A DNA stretch of 64,000 nucleotides from Patiria miniata (GCF_015706575.1 NW_024037063.1:20150927-20214926); one strand, 5' to 3'; numbered from the stretch's first letter, positions 46,481-58,424 are shown. Notes: a model not told the origin generated them from the sequence alone. Made by a program: numbers and translations.

Positions 46481-46695
46481 TTCCTCGAGCGCACTGGGCC
46501 GACGCGCGAGCCTTCTCTGGCGCAGCCCGATTGGTCGATAACGGTCTGGGGAATATTCCTGTGGGGTCCGCCCCTGGCATTTCTGGATATCAAAGAAGAA
46601 AGATTAGAGGAATTCCCCAGGTCGCAAGAGCTTTCTTTGTGTTTTCTCTGCTTGTACTATTATGGATACTGGCTATCATCTGTTGTGAAACCTGA
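46468..46695 (+). CDS. Small ORF with C-terminal hydrophobic helix, unrecognised
   Basis: 75 codons from an ATG that follows the CRE. The N-terminal part is basic and Gly/Ala-containing (MPRNVPRAHWADARAFSG), then RRKIRGIPQVAR and a hydrophobic segment FFVFSLLVLLWILAIICC before the stop. The layout fits a tail-anchored micropeptide or the first exon of a longer membrane protein. An overlapping 92-codon ORF in another frame is equally open, which weakens the case. No family recognised. Confidence 0.2.
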   Translation: MPRNVPRAHWADARAFSGAARLVDNGLGNIPVGSAPGISGYQRRKIRGIPQVARAFFVFSLLVLLWILAIICCET

Positions 46696-47380
46696 GCTGC
46701 GATGACGCAAACGTTTTAACATCGTGCCGGCAGCCATTTTCTTAAACATTCTGGAACTGGGCCAGGTACATCGATGCATGAGCCATTTTCGTGCTTCGGA
46801 TTTTTTTTTTCAGTTGGTAAGAAAGAGCTTGGGTCAGCTTTTAGGAACAACTAGCGGGATGCCGCGCGAACGGTGGGTGGAGTCGTAGATCCCTCAATTG
46901 ACCCTTTTTTTAAGAAGGGGTTCATTATACAGTCAGGTTTCGAAATGCATCTTCATATCGTGCTAATGTTTACTCTGACCTCAATTTGCATGCTGACCCA
47001 AAGTGGGCTTGGTAAACCTTGGTGAAGCAATTTTGCCACATTTTTCATCATCGACGTTATGATTTGCGTATAGCGATACGTTTTAGATTGTCATATGAGA
47101 TAATGTTGTAATATTTCACTATTCAAAGTGTCAAGGAAACAAAATTGCCCAATTTTTTTTTTCACGTGCCAACCGTGTCTTCAGATGTGAAATCGGAGCA
47201 TAGGACCTGCATACACTGGATACCTCACCATTAACCCTGGCATTTTGCGCTTCCGCACGCTCCTTAGGCATTTTACAAAAAACCGTGACACACAGACAGA
47301 CAGACAGCGTAGGATCTTGTAATATAGGATGATAATTATTAAAAGGTCATAGATTTATATTTCCATCTTGTAAAGATCTA
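46696..47380. other. Intergenic
   Basis: AT-rich. ACAGACAGACAGAC near 47293. No coding evidence. Confidence 0.35.
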
Positions 47381-47389
47381 TCAATGATT

Positions 47390-47978
47390 TTTACAGAGTC
47401 TGCGCGTGAGAAGGACGCACCTAAGCGTGGTCGTAGCACTAAAATGGCGCTCAGGTGTCCTTCAATTTCGGGGATCTTTGTCATTCTCACCGTTGAGGGG
47501 GTACTTTATATTTACGCACTTTGACTTCATCTATTTTGAGGTCAGTGGCTCCAGATTGAAAATCAGGAACAAGAGCCTGAGAGTCGTTCCTCGTTTTGAT
47601 GGCCTCCCGTCATCGGTATCCCAAAGACCCCGGACCCGAATCACTCATCACCTGGCATCAACAAATGAGGAACAAGGACCTCTCGCAACCAGGAAAGCTC
47701 ACAAGGAAAACGAAAAGGAAGAGACGGAAGGGCCTGCGTGTGGTTCGTGCTGCCAACTTGTCCACACCAACTCTTGGTGGGAATGTATAATTTGGGAGTC
47801 CGAGGAGAGAGGGGGAAGCGGACAGGAAGACCGGGGGCTTTACCCTCCCAGCGAAACAGCCAGAGGGCACCGACTATCCGTACTCCGAGGCTGCACGAGG
47901 CATACTCGACGTCTCGTCTCACGGGGAATCAACACCCTCCGAGTCCCGGGCAGAGAAGGCCTTAGGTCAGGGGGCTAA
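47390..47978 (+). CDS. 190-codon ORF, doubtful
   Basis: An acceptor-like TTTTTACAG (47388-47396) precedes an ORF open to 47978, starting MRRTHLSVVVALKW. Composition is Arg/Ser/Glu-rich with no TM or recognised domain. Two other plus-strand frames and one long minus-strand frame are also largely open across 47600-47960, which suggests a GC-rich, stop-poor stretch rather than selection. Possibly a genuine exon, but unsupported. Confidence 0.2.
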
Positions 47979-47979
47979 A

Positions 47980-49408
47980 TATGGATCTCCCGTTCATTAC
48001 CGGTCTCCATGGATCACTGCAAGGATAATTTTGTGATGATGATGTATAATGCCGGAGCGAGCATAATTCGTTTCTTTTTGGTACGATTAATCACGGGCGT
48101 CTTTGTGGTGGGCAAAAACGAGCCTTTGCGGTTTGCAAGAACATGATTTTTCTTTACTCAAACTGTATTTTTAACTTCCATGTCCCGTACCCATTTTCTG
48201 AATAGAACACCAAAGGTTAAAAGGTTACTTTTACAGGGTTAGCAAAAAAATGGTATGTAGTTTGCCTGGAAGAAGTTTTACAATTGTATTATTGAGTTAA
48301 TACAATTAGTAATGGAGAACAGGATTGTTCCATTCCTACCTTTTGTGACAACATATTCTTAACTATTTTTAAAAAGAATTTACATGCTTATTGCAAAAGA
48401 ATTGCAAGTATTCCTTTTTCAATCGTGATATGTTCAGTTGTTTTCAATCTCATTATAGTGTGTCTTTAGTTTTTAATATGTGTAATGGCTACACATTGTA
48501 GGCTTCATGTGAAAAAAGTAATGGCGCATACAGGCGAAAATTGGCCAATCAAGTTAACCCTTTGGCCAGGTTTACAGAGTCGTAGTTAGCGTGCATAGCT
48601 GTAGCTCTACACTTCACGTTTACAGCTCTGCCCGTAACACAAATCGTACAAAAGTTTGAAATATCAGTCCCTCGACGATGAACATAGCATTCTTCCCGAA
48701 ACGTCGAGTTTCTACTCGTATAATTCAAAACTCACACGGGAGATTTGTCACATGACGTTGCTGTAAACTTCCACTTTATGCCATTCACACCAAGTACACT
48801 TTCAAATATCTATTATGTTTTTGTATTATTATTCATTTGAGAGGGTCAAATTGAAATGAAACTTTGTATGCACGTGGACAGGGACGTGTTATATGATGGC
48901 GCCACCACGCTTCACATGACGTCACATTAAAGGTACATAATTTGAAGCCGTATGATTTCCAAAACTATTGGTCCAATTGGCTTGAAACTTTGTATATATA
49001 GGTTGCCGGGAAATTCGGTCATTGTACGGCGAATGGTAATAAAGACGATATTCAAACAAGACACAAAGTCATTTAAAAAAACCAGCAGAAACGGCTGTGT
49101 TTGTCACGTGGCAAACACGCTTCTATTTTTTTTAAATTCGTTTGATAGGGTCAAATTGTTCTTGTGGTTACATTGTACTTAACAAGTGCGAGTGCACACT
49201 AAGCTCTGGTCCTGTTGCAAGAAGTCTTGCATGAAAGTCTTGCATGAAATCGATCAAAACGATCCCTACCAGAGCTTAAAAAAATGCGACGCCGAAAAAT
49301 ACGACGCCGATGGCACATATGGAACACCATATTTTTGGTCAATTTTTGGGACAGAAGACCGACCATGGAGCTCCATGGACCGACCGACCACCATGTGACA
49401 TATAGAAG
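47980..49408. other. Intergenic, decayed repeats
   Basis: GAAACTTTGTATG/GAAACTTTGTATA phrases near 48858 and 48983 suggest an old repeat. A short hairpin CTCGAC...GTCGAG lies near 48672-48706. TGACGTCA at 48917. No gene. Confidence 0.4.
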
Positions 49409-49416
49409 CTCCTGCC

Positions 49417-49854
49417 CAGGCGCGGTTCTAGAACCATTAATTTGGGGAGGGGGGGGGGGGGAGGGGGGCTAGCAGGGTGGATCCAGAATTGTTTCAGGGA
49501 GGCGTGCTGTAATGTAGACCGGTTATTTTCTCCAGACACTTAGGCCCCCGAAAATCAATAGCTGGGGGGGGGGGGGGGGGGGGGACTCATGCCATATTTT
49601 CAATGGGGAGCGCCAATAAAATCCTACAATCATTCACACTATATTAACTACAAATGCACCCTTGTCACGATAATTTCTTTAGGGGGAGACCGTGTACATC
49701 ACAGTAATGTACATCACAATCCTTCTTTTTGCTAATGCAATTTTTTTTTTACGGAATTTATTTTTTTTGGGGGGGGGGGGGGGCAAGACCAAATTTGGGG
49801 GGGGGGGGGGCTAAAGCCCCCTAGCCCCCCCCCCCCCCCCTAGAACCGCGCCTG
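49417..49854. mobile_element. hAT-like MITE with poly(G)/poly(C) interior
   Basis: Perfect inverted termini CAGGCGCGGTTCTAG / CTAGAACCGCGCCTG, flanked by an exact 8-bp duplication CTCCTGCC (49409-49416 and 49855-49862), the hAT hallmark. The 438-bp interior has five or more long G or C runs (for example 21 G at 49564-49584) and no transposase. Confidence 0.9.
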
Positions 49855-49862
49855 CTCCTGCC

Positions 49863-51242
49863 AGAGCTTAAAACCTCACGATGTAACCTTATGATCGTTT
49901 TATCCGTGCGTCTTTAAATAACCAGTTTAGAAAACCACAAACCCGGTTTTAATCAAACTGCTCCCGGTAGTGCAGTCAATATTTGGGGGCGGTAGGCAGT
50001 TATGTTTCTCCAGGGTTGCAGGTTTATGTTAGATGTCTATCCACCAGGCGGGTTAGCCCACAACCCGGCCTTATCGGACGGGAGAGTATCCCGTACGTAC
50101 ACACTCCCTCCCCGGAAAAGTCGTCTGGCCCACAGCTTGTACGGCGTGTAATGCAATTACGTATTATCTTGGGCTGGTGTTTTGATGCGAGTTGAACAAT
50201 TTGAGTGTGTGCCCGGAGGGGGTTCAGCAGACAAGTCACTTCACTCAGTGACTCTTCACGCTCCCCCCGGCCCGAGGGGACTTGACATTTCACCCGTCCC
50301 ACTAGAGGGCGGGCTGGGAGGGGGTTAACCGATGCCCCCATTTTGGGGGTTGAGGGAAAGGGACGGGATCTGGCATTTGGGGCTTATTATTTCTTGAACA
50401 TCGTTTCAGTTGATGAACCGCACAATGCAAAGTTGAAAGTTCTTGGTGCGTCATGCAGCTTTAGATTTCCTTCTGCGATATTCCAAAATGTTTCTCTCGT
50501 AAGCTTACATTTTTCTCTTTTATTTTGGTAGTGTCTGTATTTGTCGGGGTAAATAATTGTATTGAATTGCTCACTGGCTGGGTATTTGTAATTCGCGAGA
50601 GTTACAATTATCTTACAAGGTAACTGCGTAACCGCAGTTGTTCGAACTATATCTTGTTATGAGAATCACATCATTTTATTTTTGCTTTGTCGACAAGTAG
50701 AGCTACGCGTATTGGAATGGCATTTATTTTAGTGTGCATGAGTCGCTGGCAAAAATTAATAGTCACTGTTTTGTACTGTAAGATTCATTTTCGTATATGA
50801 AATACGGCTAGAGGTCAACAGTGCCAAAGAAATCAAGATATCCCTTTAAACTAACATTATAACCAACAAACAAACGTAGAATGTCTGTCCGTCATTTTCA
50901 TTTAGCATCACGTTGTGCACTGGGCCGAAGAGCTGAGTAAATGGCAACCAACGTGTTTTAAAAGAAATCCATTCTTCTTTTCTCTTTGAGCAGGCACGGC
51001 CTGTGTCTAGTAAAATGTCATGGCTGGAATTATTTCCCAAGTGATTCAACAGACTGTTGAATAGGGTCAACGAAATAACAATGCGATATCATCAGATTTG
51101 TCATCACAGTGTGCTGTATCATAACTGTTAATTGAAGCTTTGACAAGGCGACTGATAATTCTTTCATCGAAGAAGCCAAGGGGTTAGGAATGGAGATCTC
51201 AACAGCTTCACACATTTGGGAGTTATGATAACCCATTGTCGG
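49863..51242. other. Intergenic, GC-rich at 50.0-50.35 kb
   Basis: A minus-strand 105-codon ORF at 50024-50341 and 62- to 70-codon plus ORFs sit in the GC-rich part without recognised domains. Probably not coding. Confidence 0.35.
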
Positions 51243-51615
51243 TCGGGGAGTGTGGCCTAGCGGTCAGGGTTTCTGAATCACCGTCAGAGGGTCAAGGGTT
51301 CGAATCCTGCCGCTGGCCATATGTTGTGTCCTTGGGCAGGCCACTTCACCCCAACTTGTCTCTCCACCCACGAGTATAAGTAGGTCAGAGGTTCAGCAGT
51401 TCGAATCCTGCCATTGGCCATATGTTGTGTTCTTGGGCAAGCCACTTCACTCTTTCCTTACTTGAATATGATGGGGCGCATTAGCTGGGGAGTAACCTGC
51501 AATGGGCTGGCATCCCATCCAGGGGGAATATAAATGTTCTCAGTCATTTCGTGCCAAGGAAACCGGAGCCAAACGCCGGGCTGATAAGCCATGCTGGATC
51601 GTGACAGACTTACAT
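51243..51615 (+). mobile_element. tRNA-derived SINE (family B) with duplicated B-box segment
   Basis: A box TGGCCTAGCGG and B box GGTTCGAATCC have good spacing. The segment GTCAGAGG...GTTCGAATCCTGCC...GGCAGGCCACTTCACC (51283-51350) is repeated at 51384-51451. Then GCTGGGGAGTAACCTGCAAT, CAGTCATTTCGTGCCAAGGA and AACGCCGGGCTGATAAGCC. Confidence 0.8.
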
Positions 51616-53065
51616 GTCTGTGTAAAGCTCAAACTTTTTCCTCTTTACCGCCAGTTATAGAAGCAGTTTGTATCAAAAAAAGAAGAAAAAAAGAAGACAT
51701 TGTTCAGCTCAGCCGTCGTTTAACACTGTGAAAGGAACCAGGCAGCTTTTGTGGACTTTGCATGATTTCCTTTTAACACTTCTTGCATGCGCAAATGCCT
51801 CTGCGGAGTCTGTGGAAAATGTTTTTTTTCCAATTTCAGGGAGCGCATAGCATGTATCTCTGAATCTTACATTCAGCAATCACTGTAGTGCCTTGCTCGA
51901 CAGATGCAAGAATTTGTACCAAATTTTGTCAAACAAGTATTTTTATGAGGGGTACTTTTGGCGTCGTCACGTGCATCAAGTTATTAAACGTTAACACTAC
52001 GAGCATCCGGACTTTTTTGGAGTGAGCTTAAAAGTGCGCAGACTGAAAATGTCTCAAAGTTCAAAATGGCATCTTCATGCATTGGTGTAGTAAAATAGCA
52101 TCTTATATTTGAACACCAAAGGGCTTCAGGTTCGCCACCTTTGCAGATTGACAAGTGTCCAAGTTTCAAATCTCATTGTCGTGGTTTTCGCTGCCTACAG
52201 CATTGTGGACTTTCTTATAAAGGTCTTGATGTGGCTTTAAGAGGTTTTTTTTCAAATTTGCTAACTGTGCTGACCAAACCCTGCTTACCAGCCTAATGTC
52301 ATAAAATGTACACTGCTTGATACTGGTTCTACCCTAATGCCTGGCTCCAATTTCATGGAGATATTCAGAAACACCCCCCCCCCCCCCAAAAAAATAATAA
52401 TAATAATAAAAATAATGATAATAATAATTCATAAAAAAATGCTCAGCAAATTGAACTTAGCAAATACTGGCCCAGTACCAGTCACAATCAATAAACATTG
52501 CGTGACATGTTGGTTGGTAACCTGTATTTGTTAATCGAATATTTTTCCTTGCTTAGAAACTTTCTCTGTTAAGCAGCTTACGGAAATTACGGAATTTACT
52601 AAGCATTTTTATGTTTAGGCCTAGCAGGTTTACGGAAGTTGGCACTGTTTGCTTGATCGATTAGGGTCTGTCAAGGATGTTGCCATGGAATGTTCTTAGG
52701 GACACACTCTGACAGAGCTGTGATATAAATAGGGTTAGCGTGGGCTTTGGACTTCGGAATCGGTAATCATCACTTCCCGAGTGTCTTAACTGTACTTACA
52801 TCCGGGTTTCACCGCAATTTGCCTATAGTGGAACGTTAAAGAAACAACAACGATTTACGATTATCTATACTTGAAAAGTTGGTGTGAGAATAGTAATCAT
52901 AAATGTGTGGTTGCCTTAATATGTTATCGTATAGGCTCTTGGTATTGATTTGTGATGCTGGTATAAAAAATGATGTGAGAATTATATTTTTTGTTACAAT
53001 ATAAGCCGACATATTATGTCGGCTACGGTACACCAATATCCACCATTCTATACTTCTTGTTTCAG
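51616..53065. other. Intergenic, with a simple-repeat patch at 52374-52440
   Basis: Poly(C) then (AAT)n. A perfect hairpin GCCGACATA/TATGTCGGC near 53005-53023. No gene. Confidence 0.4.
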
Positions 53066-53263
53066 TTGTTTCATGTATGTATAGCTTTCTTTGGTGCAGA
53101 TGAAGCCTTGAAGGCTTTAGATTCGGCTATATCGAAGGGAATTAAAGCTCCTGAATTTCTCACTTGGACACAATTATTGCTTTGCCTGCCACTTTCTTAC
53201 TTCAATGAAAGAGGGCGTCATAATTACGTGAAACGTCATACGCCTAAGCCCGTTGCATCACTG
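53066..53263 (+). CDS. Candidate internal coding exon, unrecognised protein
   Basis: Open frame bounded by an acceptor (CTTCTTGTTTCAG, ending 53065) and a donor (CTG|GTATGT at 53264), both in phase 0, 66 codons. An alternative acceptor (CTTTCTTTGGTGCAG, ending 53099) would give 164 nt in phase 1. The peptide is balanced and protein-like: GADEALKALDSAISKGIKAP, then EFLTWTQLLLCLPLSYFNER, and a basic RHNYVKRHTPKPVASL end. The frame is open from 52991 to 53338. I do not recognise the family and found no partner exons, so a decayed gene or transposon piece is possible. Confidence 0.35.
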
Positions 53264-53567
53264 GTATGTCTGGTGGCTTTCTGTACTTATCTTGATGATA
53301 ATAGTATATTTAAACCTTATCAGATTAGGGGGAAATAGTATGAATGGAGGAGTGAATGATTGGGTCATGTTTCATAGACCATCACTGGTTGCATAACGCC
53401 TTTATATTGCTTCAGCATATATTGACATAGGTAACGTTGTCTGTTCATCGCACCTTGACGGATAATTATACGTTCTCCCAAAGGATCCGCAAGGGACTAC
53501 CGGTGAAACTATTAAGAGCTCAGATAAGCTCCGGGACCACATCTACCACCCCCTGATTATCACGCAG

Positions 53568-53848
53568 TTGTACGCCGTGGTCAAATGGTTAACGGTGTTC
53601 GACCCATGTGCCCGGGTACGTGGGTTCGAACCCTGACAGGGAACATAGTGCTTGTGTTCTTTGGCAAGACACTTTACTACAATTGCCTCTCCGCTCAGGA
53701 GTGTAGGTACATGTGAAGGTAAAGACCAGATTGCACTGATCTTGAACTGCTGCAGCACAAAAAAATGGCCTGATGAACAGGGGTAATAATTGTGTAGCGC
53801 TTTGAGACCTTTGGTATAAAGCGCTAAATTAAGCACCAAGTTATTACA
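53568..53848 (+). mobile_element. tRNA-derived SINE (family A-like)
   Basis: TGGTCAAATGGTTAACGGTG, B box GTGGGTTCGAACCCTGAC, CTTTGGCAAGACACTTTACT, tail TGTGTAGCGCTTTGAGACCT...TATAAAGCGCTAAATTAAG. Confidence 0.8.
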
Positions 53849-56379
53849 TTATTATACCCAGATCATGGATAATTACGCACTTATAAAACCTTACCTGTGC
53901 TGAAGAATGAATAAGCAAACGGCCAGTGGAGAAACACACAGCTGGGAAAAACCCTCTTGCACACCTCTCTCGCTTCTTGAGTATGTATCCCTGGTTAGTT
54001 GGAAGGTTACTACCAGATCTTGTCTAATAACTGTAGCATCCCTGATCTGTGGGGAAAATGGCATACAGCATCCGCTTCTGATATACAATGTTGGAGTATC
54101 TCCAGTTACTGCTTCTCCGCAGTGTCTTCTGTGATGGTGGTAGCGAAGGCTCTTTCAACACAATGCCGCATGTGCACCTCAGCTTCCCTCCCAATTTTAT
54201 TTTCAGCCGCTGTTGTGGAAGCGGTGCTTTATTAACAAGCCCCAAGTCACAAGTCCCCCGAATTTGGAAAGGTCGGGATGAGTAGACGCTCTGAACCTCT
54301 CGCAGAGGTTATCAAGATGGCCACTCAAAACATTCCAGAAATATCTCTGTTTTTGGTGAGGTTTTTTTCGTGAGGTTTTGTAGTAATGGTTTCAAAGGAC
54401 CATTCAGATGCTTCGACCAAGATTCGTATCTCACCTGTTATTTGGTTGCCGACTTCCTTTTGTTCGTTACAGATGGTAAATTTAAAAAAATTAAACCAAG
54501 AAGATGCTATGGTTTCTGCTTGAGATGGCTGCTTAGTCTATCCTTTAGCTCCTCTTATCCACTTGGAGCGCGGGTCTGGATGGTGAAGCAAGGCACATTA
54601 TGTGAGGTATCTCGATGAAATGATCTCAGCTCGGGAACAATGACTCTTCTCAGTCTGCTCCTGGAAGTAGACCACGCATCGGAGCTTTCGGCAACCGGAA
54701 TTACGGTATCACATCCACCTTCGATGGTAAAATATCTCAAGTTTTGGAAAAGTTCATCCTCTCCACTGTAAAACTGAAAACCTAAAAGCTGGAATACAAA
54801 GTTTCAACAAGCGAGCATCTCTGAGAGCACTGTGGAAGTCAAAAGGAAGCACCACTGCGTCTTACATCTAAGGGTTGATTGTCGACTCATCCACGCACAA
54901 GGAGTTTGTGTGTCATTCTTCGTGACAGCTGCGCGAAGGACTCTGCTTCGAGGAGTTCTGGTTAGCCGGGGTTATGTGCCGAGGTGCAGGCACCACGAGC
55001 AAGAGAAGGGGGCCGTGCCACACGAGCACGCTGACAGCCGCAATGCTTTAACCCCGGTGAATTGTGATTCATATCCGGCAGGGGTCCGACTGAAATATCA
55101 GGGAGAGATTTCAACTGCCGTTCTTTTTATCCCTGAAGCTTGATGCAGAGCACCTTGGCATGTAGAAACCTCAAGGAAATGTAGGCCATTCGCACTGATT
55201 CAGGTATTATCAGATAACTGTTGAGTTGGTCAATGCAATTCCTTGTGTCTGTACCGATGCTATAATTTGGATATCCGTATTGTGGCGTCTGAAGATTTTT
55301 TTCAAAAGCGGGCAGTATTTGAATATACCCGTTGAACATTAGGCCTACCCTTGTAAGAAAAACGGATTTTGTTGGGACGACAGCAAAACTCACCCGCCTT
55401 ATCTGATACATGTCTTATTCCGTTTACACACTCAAGCGGTGTAACTAGGGTCAAACGTCTGGGTGGGGGGACCTGGGGTGCATCAATTTCTCAAGAGGGA
55501 CCCAAAGGGAAATGCAAATTAACATTTCAACAGTGCAGTATAATTATTTTACTGTCTGTTCAACATTTCAAATAGTAGGGGCACCTTATTGGGGGGGGGG
55601 GGGTTGAAAACAATACTTATTCATTACTGAAGAGAAGTTATAGTTGGTCGCAATTAGTAATTACGTTTCGAGAATAACAATTTGATCGGTAACCACGATA
55701 GAACAAGTGCCAATTTTGTGGAGCTGCTGAACACATAAAGTTACTCAGCACAATTTACTGTGGAACAACAGGTTTAATACCAGTTCAAATGCCATTGTCC
55801 CATACATAGCCTGTGACTGGTTCTTGTTTGGTCTTTGCTAGGCTAGAACAAAATAGCAACACTTCCTGCATATCAACTCAACCATTTAACCAAACTTGTG
55901 CACGTCATCCATGTCCAGAAGCAAGCGTCACTACGCCAATTAGTTCTCAGATTCTTATCATCCAAGAAGATACCACCTCAGATGACGTCATGGTCATCAT
56001 CCATGCGCTCTGGTCACAGCTATTGAACCGCGGCCTCTTGGGTCAAGACCCACAACCGCTCCCCCTCTCTCTCCATCACATCACAGGCTTAAGCCCCTCG
56101 TCACCCACACTGACTCAGATCCTGTCGTTGAGTTGAGTCCAGCAAGCTGCCCCCCCCCCATCTATCCCCTTCTGTCCGGTCACTGACATGCAAGTCACAA
56201 TTTAGTGGTCATTTTTGGTGATATCATGGACTTGATTCTCTTCTATTAGGAAGTGTGCTTTTGAAAAGTACCTGTGTTACCGACAGAGTGCCAGACACAG
56301 CGGGCCGACAGAGGGCTGACAGACGGCCTACACAGGGTCTGGACAGAGTTAGTCTTGGGGTGCAGACCAATAAATCACG
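53849..56379. other. Intergenic, several short unassigned ORFs
   Basis: 54317 ATGGCC in good context runs 13 codons to GTGAGG (54356), another first-exon-like signal. ORFs of 103 codons (54832-55143) and 107 codons (55813-56136) lack domains. Poly(G) near 55590, poly(C) near 56152, TGACGTCA at 55983. Confidence 0.3.
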
Positions 56380-56700
56380 ATTTGCATGCCTTCAAATTCT
56401 TCGGTATGGGAGCATTTTGAGGGCCGTGAACTTGGGGATATGAGGGCCGTGAACTTGGGGATTTGTAAAAATGAAGGATGGAAGCCGTGCAGAGGACTGC
56501 GAGCTCATATTTCTGTGAAATTTGGATGAAATTAGGCCCCAAAATGGCTTTTTTTTCAATGGAGCGTGGTCGTGCATATTCAAAATGGCGATGGTCTTCG
56601 GGATTGCTTTTAGGGTTTATCCTCTTTGGATGGAATCCAAAAGTCATCAGTTAAATTCCCCCCCCCCCCCCCCTCCAAAATGAACAGAAAATGAAAGATG
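56380..56700 (-). repeat. Inverted repeat pair, left member
   Basis: The reverse complement of this stretch aligns with 57980-58280: CATCTTTCATTTTCTGTTCA, a poly(G) run, GATGACTTTTG, TTTCATCCAAATTTCACAGA, TGCACGGCTTCCA, TACCGAAGAATT. The phrase GAGGGCCGTGAACTTGGGGA is tandem within it. Confidence 0.8.
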
Positions 56701-57979
56701 GTGTAATAAGCTTAATTGATGTGTGTCTCAAACACCTTGGAGAGTTGTAAGTATTTGAATATTTTTGGGTAGTGCGCGTAATTGTCGCTGAGGTCTAAGG
56801 GAGTCGACATGGACAGAGTTAGTCTTAGCGGGGGGTTGCAGAGTGAGATGTTGTAGACTCGAGAGGGCGCCGTTCAGGTTGGGAAGCACGGCACGGCAAC
56901 TCTGCTCTTCACATTATCTTCGCGCCTCTCCTCTACGGTCAACATGACCAGAGGGGGCGCTACATCCGTCTCTCATGGACAAGATCTGCAGAATATTTGA
57001 GGCGCCGCTGAATCCCAAGTTGTTATGACAGGATACTTGACGGGTAAGCCTACCACGTGCTTCTATACACGTGGAGCTGATGCCACCGTCTTCCAACGCT
57101 TAGGGCCAGCTGACAGAATGTGCTTGAGAAACTAACGGAGCGATAATCATTGTAAAGCAAAGCGAAAAGTATGACTGCCGCATTTAATGGTACAGCACTT
57201 TTTGTACAACAAAAATCCTCCAAAATGGCAGCCGAGTGCAAAGGGTCATAACATAGTATACAACCATGGAGCTATAATAGCTCCATGATACAACCAACAT
57301 ATTTTGACTTAACCGCAAGCGGAGGAACAGTCACGTTATTTTTGAAGCCTCCTGAAAGATGCCCTTTTCCGGCCAATCCTGATCCACCTTATCTTTTCGG
57401 ATAGGTAATCCGAATAAAAAAAACAAGCAAGATCCGAGTTGGTTCGTGAAAATAGGCACAGCCATTTCTTTTATTAAACTTCCAAGCAAGTGAGATGAAA
57501 ACGCCCAGAGGCTGAATTTTGTTTTATTTTTATTACTTTCAAAAGAATGGCTGTTTTGTATTCCAGTGTCCAAAGAATACTCCTCTTCTCTCTGACCAGT
57601 CCAAACTAAATGTGGCTTTAATTACTTGTTCCCGCCTAGATGATAAGACATTACCCGCGGGCCGTATCTGTTAAACTGATACAATAATAGCTCCAGGCTC
57701 TGATGACTGAGTTCCCGTTTCGCAAAAATTAGCAAACATCCGTTTTCATCTGGAAACCTTCTAGCGCATCGGTCATCATCCACACAGTGTAGCCTGGATC
57801 AACGTTGTCGTAAACCTTTTATGTTCGTTGACCGAATTTCAGTCATAGTCCAGTGCTGTTACTAGAGGTTACAGACCAGTAAATGAACTGGCAAAATGAC
57901 AAATGCACCAACTTCAGAAATTCAGGAAAAATACTGGCAACTCACTAAGGCGTTCAAGACACGCATTAGATTAAAGCAA
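56701..57979. other. Spacer between the inverted repeats
   Basis: No gene recognised. AATCCTCCAAAATGGCAGCC near 57215, GAGCTATAATAGCTC hairpin near 57270. Confidence 0.4.
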
Positions 57980-58280
57980 TAGTTCATCATCTTTCATTTT
58001 CTGTTCAATTCTGGGGGGGGGGGAGGAGTAATCCGATGACTTTTGTGAGAAATTTCCATCCGAAGTTTATCTTCCCTAAAAATAGTCCTGAAGCCCGTCG
58101 CCGTTTTGAAAAACGATGCCTACACTCCATTGCTTTTAGGGGCCAGTTTCATCCAAATTTCACAGAAATACAAGCTCACAGTCCTGTGCACGGCTTCCAC
58201 GCTTCTTTTGTTACAAACCCTCAAGTTCATGACCCACGAAATGCTTTAATACCGAAGAATTCGAGGCATGAATTTCGGGC
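57980..58280 (+). repeat. Inverted repeat pair, right member
   Basis: See 56380-56700. The open frames in both members are offset by a 10-nt length difference, so they do not encode the same protein. Confidence 0.8.
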
Positions 58281-58424
58281 CTATTTACTGGCCTTGACCC
58301 TAAGGTTGGGTACACCCCCGCCTTCTCGAAACCTGAGCCCGCCACCTTATGCCTGCACCCCCCCCCCCCCCTCTCAGAATTAGGGAAGGCAAAACCTCGG
58401 AATGTCGCCGTGGAGAAAACTAAA

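Noticed and set aside
47406..47978. 190-codon ORF as a confident gene
   Set aside because: Other frames on both strands are similarly open and no domain is visible. Kept only as a low-confidence entry.
48669..48707. Possible hammerhead ribozyme (GATGA ... GAAAC with CTCGAC/GTCGAG stem)
   Set aside because: The CUGANGA core is incomplete, because the U after the C is missing, and no stem II can be drawn. It is only a hairpin.
2642..53848. Functional tRNA genes at the GGTTCGAATCC sites
   Set aside because: Each lies at the head of a longer shared body and tail, and acceptor and anticodon stems are not maintained, so they are SINEs.
56375..58383. Similar-looking proteins encoded in both members of the inverted repeat pair (FHPK...IPKN)
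   Set aside because: The members differ by a 10-nt length change in the middle, so the frames shift relative to each other. The resemblance is DNA similarity, not a conserved protein.
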